Positions 1 to 10,376 of a stretch of DNA of 31,619 bases are shown in pieces (the first letter of the stretch is position 1; every line of letters starts with the position of its first letter). The translations under genes and the position numbers were made by a program. This DNA comes from Micrococcales bacterium (GTDB lineage Bacteria; Actinomycetota; Actinomycetes; S36-B12; UBA10799): assembly GCA_016703125.1 (NCBI GenBank), contig JADJCR010000012.1, forward strand, positions 1-31,619, given 5' to 3'. The notes beneath the pieces are model-generated. The model had not been told where the DNA came from and did no database searches. It was given only the letters and a program-made list of their open reading frames with translations.

Positions 1-227
1 TCGGCCATGAACCCATCGGAGACCCCCACGAGCGAAATCACGCACACCTCACCCTTCACGGGCGCGAGGCTTGCACACCTGACTTTGTTGACCACTTTTC
101 CATGATGGCAGTGAGGTGCGACAGAAGGATCGTTCAAAGGTCGAGCGCTACAAGACAGCGTTGTGCAAGCCTCCATACTGTTGGGTCCCGAGCCGTCACA
201 TATTCTTCAGCACTCACCGGAGGCAAA

Positions 228-476
228 ATGGCCAACAGCGACTGTCCAAACTGCGGCCGTCCTACCGCTGACGGGTACCAGGAACGCCATGACCAGGCGT
301 ACTGCTCCCCGTTTACGTCCCCCAACTGCTGGCCGTGGCCTGACCCGGACACTGCCCTCATCCATTACGACGTGGGCTCCTCGGGGCCGCGGGCCGCGTG
401 CGGGAAGCGCAAGGGCGACGTGTGGACCTCAAACACGAGCGACGTGAACTGCTCCGACTGCCTCGCGGTGATGTGA
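228..476 (+). CDS. small cysteine-rich (zinc-ribbon-like) hypothetical protein
   Basis: This 82-residue protein starts at ATG 228, chosen because GGAGG lies a few bases upstream; the same frame is open back to 102 but without a ribosome site. A CPNCG knuckle sits near the N-terminus (about residues 6-10), and single Cys residues plus a CSDC pair lie near the C-terminus, a pattern typical of structural zinc sites. The C-terminal layout (Ala-Cys-Gly ... Trp-Thr-Ser ... Cys-x-x-Cys) resembles small uncharacterised proteins common in actinobacteriophages and mobile elements; that comparison is from memory. It is the only plausible plus-strand gene in the accessory region, and its base composition looks less GC-rich than the core genes. 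Function unknown. Confidence 0.6.
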   Translation: MANSDCPNCGRPTADGYQERHDQAYCSPFTSPNCWPWPDPDTALIHYDVGSSGPRAACGKRKGDVWTSNTSDVNCSDCLAVM

Positions 477-609
477 CTACGGGCACTGCGCCGATGACCG
501 ACATTGTCGCCCGCCAACATGTAGGAGGGGGCATGCAGCCTGCTTATGCGCTGACATATGCCTGTCAATCACAACAACAACTCCTATCCCTGGTTTTCGA
601 TCGCCGTTC

Positions 610-1151
610 TCACCCTGGTGCCGCCGGGTGATCATCACATCGCCCAAGTCGTGGTCGGCGTAGGTGGCGCCCGCCGTGCCGGTGGTGATGACCAGTTTCG
701 GCTGCACCTCCTCGATGATCTGCCGGAACAGGTCGGCGACCGGAAGCGGGGCGTGCCGTCGCCGGTCTTGACCCCGTCTGGTTCGGATGAAGTTCGGACT
801 TCAGGCACAGCACCGACTTGCCCCTGATCACCGTCGGGCAGTAACTGCCCAACCGGTTCGCGGCCCGGGCTGGCGCACCCGAGCGGATATTCGGCAGATG
901 CCTCGTGGCGAAGTCCCGGTCGTAGGGATGCCATTTCGTGCTAGACACCCCCGGGGTCAACACGTCGGCGAGGGCCTGCAGCTCAGCCACCGTCCAGGTG
1001 ATCACCACATAGTCAGCGCGTGGCAACCGATCCGCCGAGTCCGGCGCCGGGTCGAGCAGCGCCGGCCAGACCAATGTCGCGGCCGAGTTCCAGGTCGGCC
1101 TGGGTCAACCCGAAGTCAATGATGCGCCGTGCCAATCCGACTCTGTCCATC
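610..1151 (-). pseudogene. nucleoside-phosphorylase-like protein, 3'-truncated and frame-broken
   Basis: Coding signal runs from ATG 1151 (GGAGAGG just upstream) through three frames. Removing one T near 1074 joins the N-terminal helix segment to a frame reading YVVITWTVAELQALADVL. Adding one G near 780 and one C near 750 carries it into LFRQIIEEVQPKLVITTGTAG and GDVMITRR. The VITTGTAG...LGDV block matches the phosphate/nucleoside-binding core of the phosphorylase (PNP/MTAN) fold. Similarity ends abruptly near 610, where about the second half of a phosphorylase domain should follow, so the 3' part is missing whatever the cause of the frame breaks. Phosphorylase-like domains occur in defence and effector-type proteins, which suits the setting, but the role here is inference. 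It lies downstream of the other minus-strand accessory genes. Confidence 0.5.
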
Positions 1152-1162
1152 TGCCTCTCCCC

Positions 1163-1636
1163 TCACCCCCTCACCCCCGTCAGTCCCGGACCAGGCGATG
1201 CCCTGCGACTTCCGGTCAGTCCTGCGTACCCGAGTCTGACGCAAACCGTCGCACGCATGCCCGGGGCAAGTTCCGGCACGACACCCCGAACCACGCACGA
1301 CACGTGATCGTACGCCTGAGACCGGGGGCGAGCTGGGGCAGACAGCCGCGCATCAGGGGGGCTGCTGGCGGCTCCCCTCCGACCGGTCATCCGTCGCACC
1401 GCCCGGGCCGCACGCTGGTCCGCGGCCCGGTCCCCAACCTGCCAGTACTCCCCCGCGCCGCGACGTTCAGGAATCACCAGCGCGGCCTCGCCCTGGTTGT
1501 GGTTGCGTTTCGCGGTCAGGTCGATCACCGTGCTCAACCGCTCGGTCACCGGCCGATCCGCCACCTCCGGATCGACCCCGGCGGCCCGGTTACGTGCCCG
1601 GTAGCTGGCTTGCCGTTCAGCATTCGTCAAGGCCAT
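1163..1636 (-). CDS. small NAERQ-type hypothetical protein, C-terminal part doubtful
   Basis: The frame opens at ATG 1636 and is formally 157 residues long. Only the first ~75 residues look coding. The start MALTNAERQASYRARNRAA is the characteristic basic N-terminus of small plasmid- and phage-borne actinobacterial proteins, probably helical and nucleic-acid binding; their function is not established. From about residue 80 the composition becomes Ala/Arg/Pro-rich, like frame-shifted high-GC DNA, so the true gene may end earlier or change frame near 1390, given the frequent single-base breaks nearby. It is preceded by a small unknown gene (1737-2066) on the same strand. Confidence 0.4.
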   Translation of the reverse strand: MALTNAERQASYRARNRAAGVDPEVADRPVTERLSTVIDLTAKRNHNQGEAALVIPERRGAGEYWQVGDRAADQRAARAVRRMTGRRGAASSPPDARLSAPARPRSQAYDHVSCVVRGVVPELAPGMRATVCVRLGYAGLTGSRRASPGPGLTGVRG

Positions 1637-1736
1637 AACCCCACGTTACCGCGTAACGGAGTGCGGTGTCGAGACCTCGTAAGCGCTCGGCTGGTCGGGA
1701 GGTCCAGGCTTCGTGAACGGGGGCTTCGGCCCTGCG

Positions 1737-2066
1737 CTAGGCGTGGTCGATTCCGACGCGGAAGGTGCCGTTGAATCCGGTGCCGGCGATACGGAACGTC
1801 CAATGGCCTGGGTGGGTCGGGTCGCGGGCTAGTGGTCTGAACCTCGGCGGCGGGATCGGACTCGGCGATGCTGCGCAGTCCTGCTGGTCGAGTCCGGTGG
1901 ATTTGGTCAGGTAGCGCGAACACCAGCCCTTCCGCCTCGCCGGGTTTGGAGGCGGCGTCGATCCAGCCCTCCCAGATCACGCGGCGGTCCGGCCCAGGCC
2001 CGGGCACCCCGCAGCGATGCCTCGCATACTGTCGTGGTCGCCCGCATTGAGGCGGACTAGCCACAT
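1737..2066 (-). pseudogene. hypothetical protein of ~110 aa, broken by two frame changes
   Basis: Three consecutive coding-like segments sit in three frames. The first starts at ATG 2066 (MWLVRLNAGDHDSMRGIAAG). The second reads VIWEGWIDAASKPGEAEG. The third ends PGHWTFRIAGTGFNGTFRV...DHA with a TAG at 1737-1739. Joined, they give a small protein of about 110 residues, rich in aromatic residues. I do not recognise the family. The start lies 37 bp downstream of the stop of the DUF262-type gene and the strand is the same, so the two could be co-transcribed. Whether the breaks are real mutations or base-calling errors cannot be told from the sequence alone; no catalytic motif is evident. Confidence 0.4.
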
Positions 2067-2102
2067 GGGTGCGATCGAATTGGCGACCCTACACGCTGAC
2101 GC

Positions 2103-4376
2103 CTAGCTTCCCCAGTGCTCGGCCTGATAGTGCAGCATCTCTTCCCCGTGCAGTTGCTTACTGGCATTCCCAATGCGGACCCAGAAGTCGGTATGACCCC
2201 CTTCCGTTCTGGCCTTTGGCGAATACCGGCTTTCCGGACGGCGTGACACGAACGAGGCCGATCGTGATTCCACTGAGGGGTTCGAAGGAGATGCGGACCA
2301 ATCCTGCGGTCGTCGTAGATAGGTTGGCGTCGAACAGTTCTCGCAGGAACAGTTCCAAACCGTCCAGATTGGGCTTGCTCTTGAACGTGGCCAAGTCGCT
2401 GTCCACGCCGAGGGGCTGTCCCTCGTCATCGACACCGATGGCCAACACGCCGCCGTCGCTGTTGAGGAATCCGGCCACAGTCTTGACCGCAACCTGCCCA
2501 GGCGTTTGTCGGGTTCCTGGGTGTACATGTTGAACCGGACGGTGGACTTGAACTCCAGGCACTGCGACTCACCGGAGGCGATGAGGTCCTCGGTGGTGAG
2601 GAGGCCGTGGGTGGGGTGTCGTGGCTGGTCAGGGTCTTGTAACCGTCATGGATGACGTGGGCGATCAACTGGCGGCGCTTCTCCAGGAACTCGCTGTATG
2701 ACAGTTGTTCCCAGCCTTGTGGAAGGGCGTGCCAGTAGCGCTGGCGCGTGACGACGTCGTCGGCCAGTGAGATGGTCATGGGGCCCCAGTAGTCGGCGGG
2801 CCCTTGGGCGCCGATCTTGGCGTTCTCCCAGGCCAATCCAGGAACGCCATGTTGGCGATGGCATTGACCTGGGTCGTGGCGGTGATGCCCAGACCTTCCA
2901 GGTACTTGCGAGGGAACAAGTGGTGGCGTTCGATCGCCCGCGGGGCGGTGGTGTGGGGGTCCATGAGGTCCCGGATCTTCTGGTCGCTGAACAGGACCTG
3001 GGCGTCCAGCAGATTCAGCGCTGCCCAGTAAGCAAAAAGCGCGGGGGATCGAGAGGATGACGTCTCCAGCCGGGTAGGCAGGGTGATGTCCCAGTAGTCG
3101 CCGGTGAAGTTGGCGCTGATGACGCGGTCCAGTTCGGAGCAGAAGCCGGCAGCGTCGCCTTGGATGAGGGGACGAAGCCGGGCGAGGTCGGATTCGATCT
3201 GGCTTTCGGGGCTGCTGGTGTAGCGGCCAGTTGTGTGGGCCATGAAGAACCAGCGTGCGATCGCGGCACGAAGGACTGGTCCGGGGACAGAGAAGTCGCG
3301 TTTGCCGATCAGCCACAGGATGTATGTGTAGATCAGCGCGTTGGCGCTGGTGACCATCTTGCGGTCGCGGAACCCGGCGGTGGAGATGCATTTGAGGAAC
3401 TCGTGCCAGTTCGTGAGGTTGAGTACCTGGCCCTGAGCGGCTTTCAGCCGCTGGAACTGGTCAGTCCGGCGGTCCTCGCTGACGTCGCCGGTGTCGAGAT
3501 CCTTGCCTCGCAGGATGCTGTAAACGTGCTGCAGCCGGCCGCGGCGAAACGCCAGCCCGACGGCGGCTCGCAGCATTTGGTCGGGGGCAGGGTCGATGAA
3601 GGGGTTGCGGGCAGAAGTGCCGGTGACGGCGGGATCAACAGCGCTCCGGGCGAACTGCTCCAGGTCGCGTCGGCCCTGTTCCCAGTGCACCGACATCAAA
3701 GTCAGGATGAAGTCGGCTTGGTTGAGTTGAACCCCTTCGGAGTTGGTGCGTACGAAGATGTCGGCGACCTGTTCCTCCTCCGCGTCGGCACTGAGTTCAA
3801 TCACCTGGAACCGAAAGTTGGTCAGGTCGTGCACGCGGTCGATACGGTCGCGTAGCACGTCCTTCTCTGTGTCGGTGAGGTCAGCGCCCCTACCCTTTAC
3901 AAGCCGCGCGAGCCAATCGCGTTCCTCCTGCCGGTATCCATCGCTCCACAGCACCGTGATGTCAGGATGAATTCAGGATCACGCTCGATGGCAGCGTCCG
4001 TGACCTCGAAGGTCTGGTCGCTGGGCTTGAACCCGATGCGGATACGCCGTCGTTCAAAGGTCTTGGTGAGCACGGCATTGCCCGTCATCACCGCGTAAAG
4101 CGAGGTGAGGCGCTGTTGGCCGTCGACGATCAGCAATCGGGCGACACGGTCGGACTCCCCGCCGCCGACCTGTCGGGTACCGACATCAGCGCCTGTTTCC
4201 CAGAACATCAAGGTGCCGACCGGGAACCCGTGGTACATGGAGTCGAACAGGTCGCGAACCTTGGCGGCCGACCACACGAAAGGGCGCTGAATGTCGGGCA
4301 GGGCAATGTTGCCCTTCTTGATGTCCTCGACCAGGTGCACCAGCGAAAAGCCGGTGTCGCGGTAGAGCGTTGCCAT
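2103..4376 (-). pseudogene. DUF262 (GmrSD-like) - HNH - AlbA_2 fusion protein, interrupted by five single-base indels
   Basis: ATG 4376 is preceded by a strong GGAGGG. The N-terminal DUF262 domain has QRPFVW (about residues 30-35) and the diagnostic VDGQQRLTSL (about 84-93), the ParB-like nucleotide-binding core of GmrS. A middle region ends with an HNH-type motif around ERHHLFPRKYL (near nt 2,900), as in DUF1524/GmrD nucleases. The C-terminal third, from the LEFKST motif through TVAGFLNSDGG to DFWVRIGN, is a Schlafen-type AlbA_2 domain. Five breaks (near 3970, 2835, 2605, 2487 and 2215) are each explained by one base in a homopolymer: four missing, one extra. Correcting all five gives exactly 759 codons including the stop, so the break-free protein would be about 758 residues. 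By family, a role in restriction of foreign DNA is likely. As written the gene cannot make the full protein. Confidence 0.75.
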
Positions 4377-4435
4377 CGGATCCCTCCGTTCGGACAGGTG
4401 GCCGGGGCCAGACCCGTCCTCGTTGTTCGCAGACA

Positions 4436-4879
4436 CTATGGCAGGCAGCCATCCCGGCATGCGATGTGAGCCCTCACCGCGCGATCAGAGCGAAACCCGG
4501 CAGGACTGCCGACCCTGGCAGGACCCTTGGCATGTGGCGAGCGACTTCTTCTCGCCCGCGTCTCCGGCTGGTGTGAAACCAGGGGAAGACGACCCCTTCG
4601 GACCCCAGATCTTCGCCCCGCCTGAGTGTCGATGGAGGACTCGATGTCGCCGCTCGGTCCACCAGGTCCGGCACGGGCCCTGCACCTCGTGATCCCGATG
4701 CTGCTCGATGCGCCTGGCGCGATGGTTACCACCTCGACCCTGCCGGACAACCTGGCCGTGACCCTGGGGGCTTTGAGGGTGATCGTTTTCACCGGTCCCT
4801 GACCTCCGGCGCCGACCGGCACGATCTGCACCCGGTACTTCTTGTCCTTGACCACCAGCACTGTGCCCGCAACGTTCAT
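4436..4879 (-). CDS. small hypothetical protein; only the N-terminal ~55 residues look coding
   Basis: ATG 4879 lies 25 bp after the stop of the ArdC/primase gene on the same strand, so the two are probably co-transcribed. Residues 1 to about 55 (beginning MNVAGTVLVVKDKKYRVQIVPV) have a convincing beta-strand pattern of alternating Val and charged residues. Beyond about nt 4715 the frame turns into low-complexity Arg/Ser/Gly sequence and probably is not the real reading frame, so the true end is unknown. Between about 4380 and 4715 I see no other convincing gene; this stretch probably carries the promoter of the DUF262-type gene. I do not recognise a family. Confidence 0.35.
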   Translation of the reverse strand: MNVAGTVLVVKDKKYRVQIVPVGAGGQGPVKTITLKAPRVTARLSGRVEVVTIAPGASSSIGITRCRARAGPGGPSGDIESSIDTQAGRRSGVRRGRLPLVSHQPETRARRSRSPHAKGPARVGSPAGFRSDRAVRAHIACRDGCLP

Positions 4880-4904
4880 GCCGTCCTGAGCCCCGGTCCC
4901 GCCT

Positions 4905-7049
4905 CTACAGCGACGCTGCGGGGTGGGCGGCGCTGGGCTGCTGGCGGGGTCTAGGGGTGGGCGGGGCGGTGGTGGCCGCCCCTGCGGGTTTTCCCGGCGG
5001 GTGGTGTCCTTCTGTCAGTGCGGCGGCCACCGATGCCGGGGCCAGGCCGGTGTCGTAGGCGATCCGCCCGATGATCGTGTTGCGGTCAGCATCGGTTAGC
5101 CCGGCGGTGACCGGGCCGAGGCGGCGCACCGTATCGACCTGGGCGTGCAGCCCTTTGCCGTGCACAGCAGCCATCTCGCCGGTGACCACGGTCAGGGCCA
5201 GCGGGTCGGTGTCGGCCAGCGCATCCACGACGGCGGCGGGGCCGAACATGCGCTGGAAATCGCTTGGGTCCACCAGCGCGACCTGGGCGTGCCGGGGGGT
5301 GGGCACCCCGGCGGCGGTCAGGGTGTCATAAGCGGTGCGGGCGGCGGTCTGCCCGGCCTGGTCGGGGTCTGTCCACACGGTGACCGGCAGGCCGGTCGCG
5401 GCCAGCTGCTGGGCGTGGGCGGCGGTCAGGGCGGTGCCGTTGGCGGCCACCCCGACCTGGCGGGCGTTGGTGGCGTAGGTGACCGCGGCGGCATCCCACG
5501 GGCCTTCCACCAGCACCAGGGCTTCGGTGGCCGGGGTGCGCGCGTGCAGCCCGTACAGCTGCTCGCGTTTGCTGAACAGGGCGCTGGCCGGGGAGTTCAG
5601 GTACTTGGGGGTTCCCTCCCGGACAACCCCCGCGGCGCGGGCGGTGAACCCGAGCACCTGCCCGCCGGGGTCGGTGTAGGGGAAGGTGATGCGGCTGCGC
5701 AACGCGTCGATCAGCCGCCCGGTGCGCGCGGGCCGGGCCAGACCGGCGGCCTGGATCGCCGCATCGGAATGCCCGGCCGCACGCAGGTGGTCCAGCAGCC
5801 CGGTCCACCCGGCCGGGGCCCACCCGATCCCGAACTGGGCGGCCACCGACGCGTCGATCCCGCGGGCGCGCACCGCGTCTGCCCAGCCCGGCGATGCGGC
5901 GGCCTGGGCGACGAACCACACCTGGGCGTCCTGCACGGCTGCCTGCAGGGCCTCGACGGTCGGGTCGGTGCCGGCGGTCAGCAGGTCGGCGCGGGTGTCG
6001 ATCGCTGTGGCCGCCTCCAGCAGCCCGAACCGGTGCTGCGCCCGGTCGGCGAGTTCCTGGGTCAGGGCCGGCTCCGGGGCGACCGCGTCCAGGATGCTGG
6101 TCGCCGCGGCGCGGACCCGTTCCGCGGTGGACCGTAGCGCCGCGCCCGGGTCGGGGGCCGCGTCGGCCCAGCCGGCGATGTAGGCGAACGAGTAGCCGGC
6201 GGTGTTCATGCCGTGGCTGGTGGTCACCAGGTAGGCCACCGACTCCGCCTCCACCTCGACGATCCCCCGGCAGGCCGGCCGGGCACCATCGGCCGGGCCA
6301 TGGAGCAGCACGTGCCCGAGTTCGTGGGCCAGGGTCTTGACCGCCTGGGCCGCCGAGGTGTCCGCGCGCACGGTCACCGTCCGGGTGGTGAAGTCGGTCA
6401 CCCCGTTCGCCCCGCCCAGCCCGGCGGCGGTGTCGGCGCGCGCCACGGTGAACCCGGCCGCGGCGACCTGTCCGGCCAGCGCCTCCCATAGCCCGGCCGG
6501 GGCCTGCCCGTCCACCAGTTGCGGGGCCGGCGGTGCGGGCAGCGGGTCGCCGTCGGTCTGGGACACGTCGAACACCGGCACCGGCATGAACCCGGCGACC
6601 ACCGTGCGCGCCCCGGGGTCCTCGACCGTCCCGGGGCCGGGATCCCGGGTGCTGGGGGTGTGCTCCGCGGGGACTGTGCGTGTGATCGGGGCCAGGATCG
6701 AGATGCCCTTCTCCCCCTTGCGGACCTGCCGGCCCATCGCTTTCCACGCCTGGTACCCGCACACCAGCGTCGCGTCGGGCCGCTGCCCGCCGATCAGCAA
6801 CTGGTTGTTCAGGCTGTACCGGGGAAACCGCGCGGCGGTGTCCAGCCACGCGGTCCACGCCGGGGAACTGCGCAGATCGACCACCGCGTCCGCCAACTGG
6901 TCGCATGGCACGCAGCTTGTCCTCGCGGCGCCCCCGGGCGGCCTGCTTCTGCGCGGCGGTGGTCGGGCGGCGGGAGGCCACGGCTGCTGCTACCGTCCCT
7001 GCAACGTGGCCACGGCGGCGACCAACGTGTCCAACGTGTGTTGCTGCAC
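4905..7049 (-). pseudogene. ArdC-like N-domain / zinc metallopeptidase / Toprim primase-like fusion, frame-broken near its N-terminus
   Basis: An intact frame of 668 codons runs from GTG 6911. Numbered from there: an ArdC-type ssDNA-binding N-domain (about 8-78, with RFPRYSLNNQLLI and GYQAWKAMGRQVRKGEKGI); a zinc-peptidase motif HELGH (196-200) followed by a conserved EAES glutamate; then a DnaG-type primase core with the Toprim glutamate in VEGPWDAAAV and the DxD motif in WTDPDQAG. Upstream, two more coding-like segments (VQQHTLDTLVAAVATLQG, then TAAQKQAARGRREDKL) extend the protein if one G is added near 6996 and one C removed near 6905; from GTG 7049 the total is then 715 codons. Such ArdC-primase proteins are typical of conjugative plasmids and ICEs, where they protect or prime the incoming strand. 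The 668-residue part would be functional even if the first breaks are real. Confidence 0.7.
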
Positions 7050-7073
7050 CGCGATGGTCGCGGCACCCGGGGC

Positions 7074-7654
7074 CTAGGCCGAGAGGCCAGCACCACCGTG
7101 TCCAGCGCGGGGCCGTCATCGGTCTGCCGGGTGGCGACCTCTGCGACGTCGATGCGCAGGCCCCCCAGTGCCTCGACGGTCTGCTCCACCGAGTAGCAGA
7201 CGTCGGCGTCCTGCGGACCGCCGTGGCCGAACTCGATGTTGGACTTGTCGTGCGCGACGACCAGGACCGCGCCGCCGGACTGCAGCCAGTGCTTCACCTT
7301 GTGCAGCAGTCGCCGTTGGTGGGCGTCGGGGATCTGCAGCTAGGACAGCAGGACCAGGTCCACCTCCGTCGGCGGCGCGCAGGCCTCGACGTCGCTGACG
7401 ACGGTGGCCAGTTCGACCCCGGCTTCAAAGGCCATGGTCCGCGCCTTCTGCAGGCCCACCGCTGAGAAGTCGACGGCTGTCACGTTCCAGCCCTTCTGGG
7501 CCAGCCACACCGCATTGCGTCCCTCGCCGGCGCCGAGGTCGATGGCCCAGCCGGGCGAACGGTCGCGCACGTGCTCGGCCACGAAGACGTTGGGCTCGAG
7601 ACTCCAGACGAACTCGCTCTCCTGATACCGGCGGTCCCATCCCTGCGCATCCAC
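7074..7654 (-). pseudogene. class I SAM-dependent methyltransferase with in-frame amber codon
   Basis: From GTG 7654 (MDAQGWDRRYQESEFVW) the protein shows the SAM-binding motif DLGAGEGRNAVWLA and the typical order of a small TehB-like/Methyltransf_25 enzyme. After LVLLS an in-frame TAG (7340-7342) interrupts it. Beyond it the same frame continues with the expected C-terminal part (LQIPDAHQRR ... VLVVAHDKSNIEFGHGGPQD). Relatives read Ser-Tyr-Leu-Gln here, so TAC to TAG is the simplest explanation. The natural stop appears to be TAG 7074-7076, reached after VVLASRP if one C is restored; the length then becomes exactly 194 codons. The gene is divergent from pgm (39 bp between starts) and ends 24 bp before the ArdC/primase start, marking the edge of the accessory region. 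Substrate unknown. An alternative TTG start is at 7666. Confidence 0.65.
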
Positions 7655-7693
7655 GGTGCCATTCAACCAGTGGTGGCGACTAACCTGCGATTC

Positions 7694-9315
<1,622 letters not shown>

Positions 9316-9319
<4 letters not shown>

Positions 9320-9942
9320 GTGCCATCGTCCTCGGAGCCGGCCCGGGTCTGGGTCTGTCACTGGCACGCGCGTACGCCGAGACCCACCGGGGCGTCGCGA
9401 TGGTGACCCGTCGGCCGGAGGTTGCGGAGGAACTGGCCGCGCAGGTCGGCGGCGCCGTGGGCCTGGCTGCGGACCTCGGCGATCCCGCCGCCGTCACCGC
9501 AGTCGTACGCGAAGCCGCGGACCGGCTCGGCGCACCCGACCTAGTGCACTACAACGCGTCCGTCATGTTCGAGGGCTCGCCGAGTGCGGTCCCGCTCGAG
9601 GCGGTCGAGAGGTCATGGCGAGTGGGCTGCCTCGGCGCGTGGGCGGCGCTGCAAGCCGCAGTCCCCCTGATGCCAGAAGGGTCCGCGTTCTTCGTCACCG
9701 GCGGCGGAATGGCCCTGGACCCGTGGCCACCCGCCAGTGCTCTGGCCAGCGCGAAGGCCGCGCTGCGCAACCTGGCGCTGGCAGCTGCAAAGGAACTCAC
9801 CGACATCCGGGTGGCCATGATCACGATCCAGGGCGTGATCGGTTCGAGCCCGGAGTTGTCCCCCGATGAGATCGCCCGGTACTTCCTGGCGTTGCTGGAA
9901 CAGACCGACCCACCGGTGGAGACGCTGCTGCCGGTGCGTTGA
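9316..9942 (+). CDS. SDR-family protein lacking the catalytic tyrosine
   Basis: A 208-residue Rossmann-fold protein of the short-chain dehydrogenase/reductase superfamily. The nucleotide-binding loop is GAGPGLGLSLARAY at the N-terminus, and the usual Asn-Ala-containing strand appears as HYNASVMF. In the active-site region (FFVTGGGMALDP ... ALASAKAAL) the lysine is present, but the tyrosine four residues before it (YxxxK) is leucine, and the usual serine position is glycine. It may therefore bind NAD(P) without classical SDR catalysis; from memory a subfamily with this GGG...GKAAL-type layout exists in actinobacteria. ATG 9316 overlaps the pgm stop (ATGA), so it is co-translated with pgm. Substrate unknown. 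Confidence 0.8.
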
Positions 9943-9960
9943 GCCCTTAGGCTCGATCAC

Positions 9961-10353
9961 GTGTCGAGGATCATCCTGGCGCTGGTACTGGCAGCGGCAA
10001 CGGTGTACGTCCTGATGCGCCTGGCCGCCACTGCGTTCGACCGTGAGAGCAAGCCCTTGCCCGGTCGCGCACTTCCGGCTCTGGATCCCGCGGACATCGA
10101 GGAACCGGCTGCGATCGCCCAGGGCCCGGAGCGCGGCTACGGGGTGCTGCGACTGACTCCCAGCCAACTCATATTCGCCGGCAACTCCGGACGCGTGGTG
10201 ACCATCGAACGCCTTGACATCACCGGGGCCACGACCACCCGGGACCTGCCCGACCACACGACTGCGCACCCGGTGCTGGCCGTGAGCACCCGCGACGCGG
10301 TGCACTTCTTCGCGGTCAACGACCCGGTCGCCTGGGAGCTGCGGCTGCTGTGA
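9961..10353 (+). CDS. hypothetical membrane-anchored protein
   Basis: A 130-residue protein from GTG 9961, 18 bp after the SDR gene, probably the third gene of the pgm run. It has a single N-terminal hydrophobic segment (about residues 4-21, IILALVLAAATVYVLM), followed by a soluble domain with alternating beta-strands (YGVLRLTPSQLIFAG, VVTIERLDITGAT, AVHFFAVNDP). The strand pattern with a 'sets gene-specific threshold'-like LTPSQLIF ... IERLDITG is reminiscent of a small PH-like/GRAM-like beta fold, but I cannot assign a family. A short hairpin (GGGAG/CTCCC, 10356-10370) directly follows the stop and could end the transcript. Function unknown. Confidence 0.65.
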   Translation: MSRIILALVLAAATVYVLMRLAATAFDRESKPLPGRALPALDPADIEEPAAIAQGPERGYGVLRLTPSQLIFAGNSGRVVTIERLDITGATTTRDLPDHTTAHPVLAVSTRDAVHFFAVNDPVAWELRLL

Positions 10354-10376
10354 AGGGGAGGTCGGCTCCCGCGCCG

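Noticed and set aside
5145..6137. Long plus-strand frame (330 codons) opposite the ArdC/primase gene
   Set aside because: Gly/Arg/Pro-rich composition typical of an antisense shadow; all recognisable motifs are on the minus strand.
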